Under the pieces are notes generated by a model. It did no database searches. It was given only the letters and a program-made list of their open reading frames with translations, and was not told the origin of the DNA. Below, in pieces: positions 61,706 through 64,000 of a stretch of DNA of 64,000 bases. Every line of letters begins with the position of its first letter. The first letter of the stretch is position 1. The DNA comes from Mycobacterium sp. (lineage in GTDB: Bacteria; Actinomycetota; Actinomycetes; Mycobacteriales; Mycobacteriaceae): assembly GCA_016197405.1 (NCBI GenBank), contig JACPVR010000004.1:421487-485486 (forward strand), in the 5' to 3' direction. The position numbers and the translations under genes were made by a program.

Positions 61706-62572
61706 ATGGACAACATCACCGGCAAGACCGTCGCCATCACCGGCGCGGCGCGCGGTATCGGCTACGCCACGGCCACGGCGTTGTCGACCCGCGGCGCCCG
61801 CGTCGTGATCGGCGATCGTGATGTGGTGCAGCTTGATTCGGCGGTGAAAACACTGGCCCAGCGGGGGCAGGTTACGGGGCATCCGCTCGACGTCAGCGAT
61901 CGCCGATCCTTCGCCGACTTCCTGGACCGGGCCAGATCCGACGGCGCCGGACGGATCGACGTGCTGATCAACAATGCCGGTGTGATGCCCGTCGGCCCCT
62001 TCCTGGACCAGCCCGAGCAGGCGTTCCGATCGGCGATCGAGGTCAATTTCTACGGTGTGCTGACCGGTTGCCAGTTGGTGCTGCCCGAGATGGTCGCGCG
62101 CGGCTGCGGACACATCGTCAACATCGCGTCGATGGCAGGTGTGATGGCGATCCCCGGCCAGGTGCTGTACGCCGGAACCAAGTACGCCGTCGTCGGGCTG
62201 AGCACGGCGCTCGCCGACGAATTCGCGCCGCACGGAGTCGAAGTCAGCGTCGTCATGCCACCGTTCACCCAGACCGAGCTGATCGCCGGTACCGCGTCCA
62301 GCGGTCTGGGTAAACCGGTGCAGCCGGACGCCATCGCCGACGCGATCGTCGCGGTGTTGAACCGGCCCCGGACGCATGTTGCACTACCGCAGGTGACGCG
62401 GCATTTCGGCCCGCTGGTGTCGATGCTCGGCCCGCGGGCCCGACGCTGGGTGAACCGGCGGGTGGGCGCTGACCGACTCTTTCTCGACTTCGACGTCGAA
62501 GCTCGTAAGTCCTATGAACAACGTGCGCAATCCGCGACCGGTGTCGTCTGTGATTCGGAGGAAGCGAAATGA
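61706..62572 (+). CDS. SDR family oxidoreductase
   Basis: AITGAARGIGYATATAL, NNAGVMP, YAGTKYAVVGLSTAL. Confidence 0.94.
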   Translation: MDNITGKTVAITGAARGIGYATATALSTRGARVVIGDRDVVQLDSAVKTLAQRGQVTGHPLDVSDRRSFADFLDRARSDGAGRIDVLINNAGVMPVGPFLDQPEQAFRSAIEVNFYGVLTGCQLVLPEMVARGCGHIVNIASMAGVMAIPGQVLYAGTKYAVVGLSTALADEFAPHGVEVSVVMPPFTQTELIAGTASSGLGKPVQPDAIADAIVAVLNRPRTHVALPQVTRHFGPLVSMLGPRARRWVNRRVGADRLFLDFDVEARKSYEQRAQSATGVVCDSEEAK

Positions 62573-63804
62573 CCGAACTGGTAATGGACCCCGCTGCAGC
62601 GGTTTTCACCGACCCACAGGCCTACGCCGATGAGACACGGCTGCATGCGGCGCTCGCACACCTGCGTGTCACCGAACCGGTGGCGTGGGTCGACGTTCCC
62701 GGCTACCGGCCGTTCTGGGCGATCACCAAGCACGACGACATCATGTCGATCGAACGGGACCACACGATCTTCACCAACTCGCCGCGGCCGGTGCTGACGA
62801 CCATCGAGGGGGACGAACAACAAGCGGCGATGGGCATCAGCACGCTGATTCACATGGACGGTCGGCGCCACCGCGTCGTCCGCGCGATCGGGGCCGACTG
62901 GTTTCGGCCGAAAGCCATGCGCGCATTGAAAGTTCGCGTCGACGAGCTGGCCGAGAAGTTCGTCGACCGGATGGCCGCAACCGGCGGCGAATGCGATTTC
63001 GTCCAAGAAGTGGCGGTGAATTTCCCGCTCTACGTCATCATGTCGTTGCTGGGGATACCCGAGTCGGACTTCCCGCGCATGCTGACCTACACGCAGGAGC
63101 TCTTCGGTAACGACGACGAGGAGTTCCAGCGTGGCGCCACGATGGAGGAGCGAGGGATGGCGCTCTTCGAGATGTTCAGTTACTTCAACGACATAACGGC
63201 CGCGCGTCGGGCCAACCCGACCGAGGACCTGGCATCGGCCATTGCCAACGCGCGTATCGACGGCGAACCCCTGTCCGATATCGACACGGTGTCCTACTAC
63301 GCGATCATCGCGACCGCCGGACACGACACCACCAGCGCGACGATCTCCGGGGGATTGCATGCGCTCATCGAGAATCAGGACCAGCTGGCCCGGTTGCAGG
63401 CCGAACCGGCGCTTATGCCGTCGGCGGTCGAGGAGATGATCCGCTGGGTGACACCGGTCAAGGAGTTCATGCGAACCGCGCAACAGGACACCGTGGTGCG
63501 GGACATCTCCATTGCCGCGGGCGATTCCGTGCTGCTTTCCTACCCGTCCGGCAACCGCGACGAGGAGATCTTCGCCGATCCGTTCCGGTTCGACATCTCC
63601 CGCGACCCCAACAAGCACGTGGCATTCGGCTACGGCGTGCATTTCTGTCTCGGCGCGGCGCTGGCGCGCATGGAGATCAACAGCTTCTTCTCCGCGCTGT
63701 TGCCGCGGCTGCGTTCGATCGAGCTCGACGGGCGTCCCGAGTACGTCGCGACGACATTCGTGGGCGGACTCAAACACCTGCCGATCCGCTTCCAGCTCGG
63801 CTGA
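62569..63804 (+). CDS. Cytochrome P450
   Basis: TAGHDTTSATISGGLHAL, EEMIRWVTP, FGYGVHFCLGAALARMEI. Confidence 0.96.
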   Translation: MTELVMDPAAAVFTDPQAYADETRLHAALAHLRVTEPVAWVDVPGYRPFWAITKHDDIMSIERDHTIFTNSPRPVLTTIEGDEQQAAMGISTLIHMDGRRHRVVRAIGADWFRPKAMRALKVRVDELAEKFVDRMAATGGECDFVQEVAVNFPLYVIMSLLGIPESDFPRMLTYTQELFGNDDEEFQRGATMEERGMALFEMFSYFNDITAARRANPTEDLASAIANARIDGEPLSDIDTVSYYAIIATAGHDTTSATISGGLHALIENQDQLARLQAEPALMPSAVEEMIRWVTPVKEFMRTAQQDTVVRDISIAAGDSVLLSYPSGNRDEEIFADPFRFDISRDPNKHVAFGYGVHFCLGAALARMEINSFFSALLPRLRSIELDGRPEYVATTFVGGLKHLPIRFQLG

Positions 63805-63880
63805 ATTCGGCTCTGCGCTCGGCCCTCGGCGCGAGCGTGCGCAGAACACGCAATGGCGTCGGGCGGTTTCAAGGGGTGGT

Positions 63881-63908
63881 TGCAACACGTCTGTGAAGGA
63901 GTGTTGCA
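63881..63908. repeat. 8-bp inverted repeat just upstream of probable transposase ORF
   Basis: TGCAACAC (63881-63888) and GTGTTGCA (63901-63908). Confidence 0.6.
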
Positions 63909-64000
63909 GTGCCTGGTGTTGCGTTGTTGAAGGTTCGTCAGTTCTGGGTTCATGTTCGTGCTGGGATGTCGGTGGCTGATGCCGGTGTGGCTGTTGGCGT
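63909..64000 (+). mobile_element. N-terminus of probable transposase (HTH, IS30-like), truncated by window edge
   Basis: VPGVALLKVRQFWVHVRAGMSVADAGVAVGV; codon usage (many GTT/GCT/GGT) differs from the surrounding genes. Confidence 0.5.

Noticed and set aside
63835-63851. GCGTG-cgcagaa-CACGC as a terminator
   Set aside because: Short stem without U-tract; may be a dispersed intergenic element but not supportable here
62512-63888. Minus-strand ORF of 458 aa
   Set aside because: Antisense shadow of the terminal P450

Overview
High-GC actinobacterial chromosome segment, most likely from a fast-growing mycobacterium (Mycolicibacterium-type); this is inferred from protein resemblance and gene order. 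Positions 1-11447 look like the M. tuberculosis Rv0761c-Rv0772 block: NDMA/mycofactocin-type adhB, NTF2-like, ferredoxin, cyp51, SDR, cyp123 and TetR on the minus strand, then aldA, SDR, 3-hydroxyisobutyrate-dehydrogenase-like, carboxymuconolactone-decarboxylase-like and purD on the plus strand. An extra dapB-like gene sits before purD. From about 11.5 to 63.8 kb there is a dense accessory-type catabolic region. It holds SDRs, acyl-CoA dehydrogenases, enoyl-CoA hydratases, AMP-forming CoA ligases, amidohydrolases, thiolases, ALDHs, P450s, FMO/BVMO enzymes, a KshA-like Rieske oxygenase, F420/LLM enzymes, APH-fold kinases and TetR/GntR regulators. The window ends in the start of a probable transposase. 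The most interesting unlabelled signal is a recurring 17-bp palindrome (ACYGTAW-N3-WTACRGT). It occurs at or just upstream of several catabolic transcription units and suggests a local regulon. Other leads are altered catalytic motifs in a BVMO, a P450 and an isochorismatase-like protein, and two APH-type kinases inside the beta-oxidation-like clusters. Calls come from reading the supplied translations and DNA; no database search was run.
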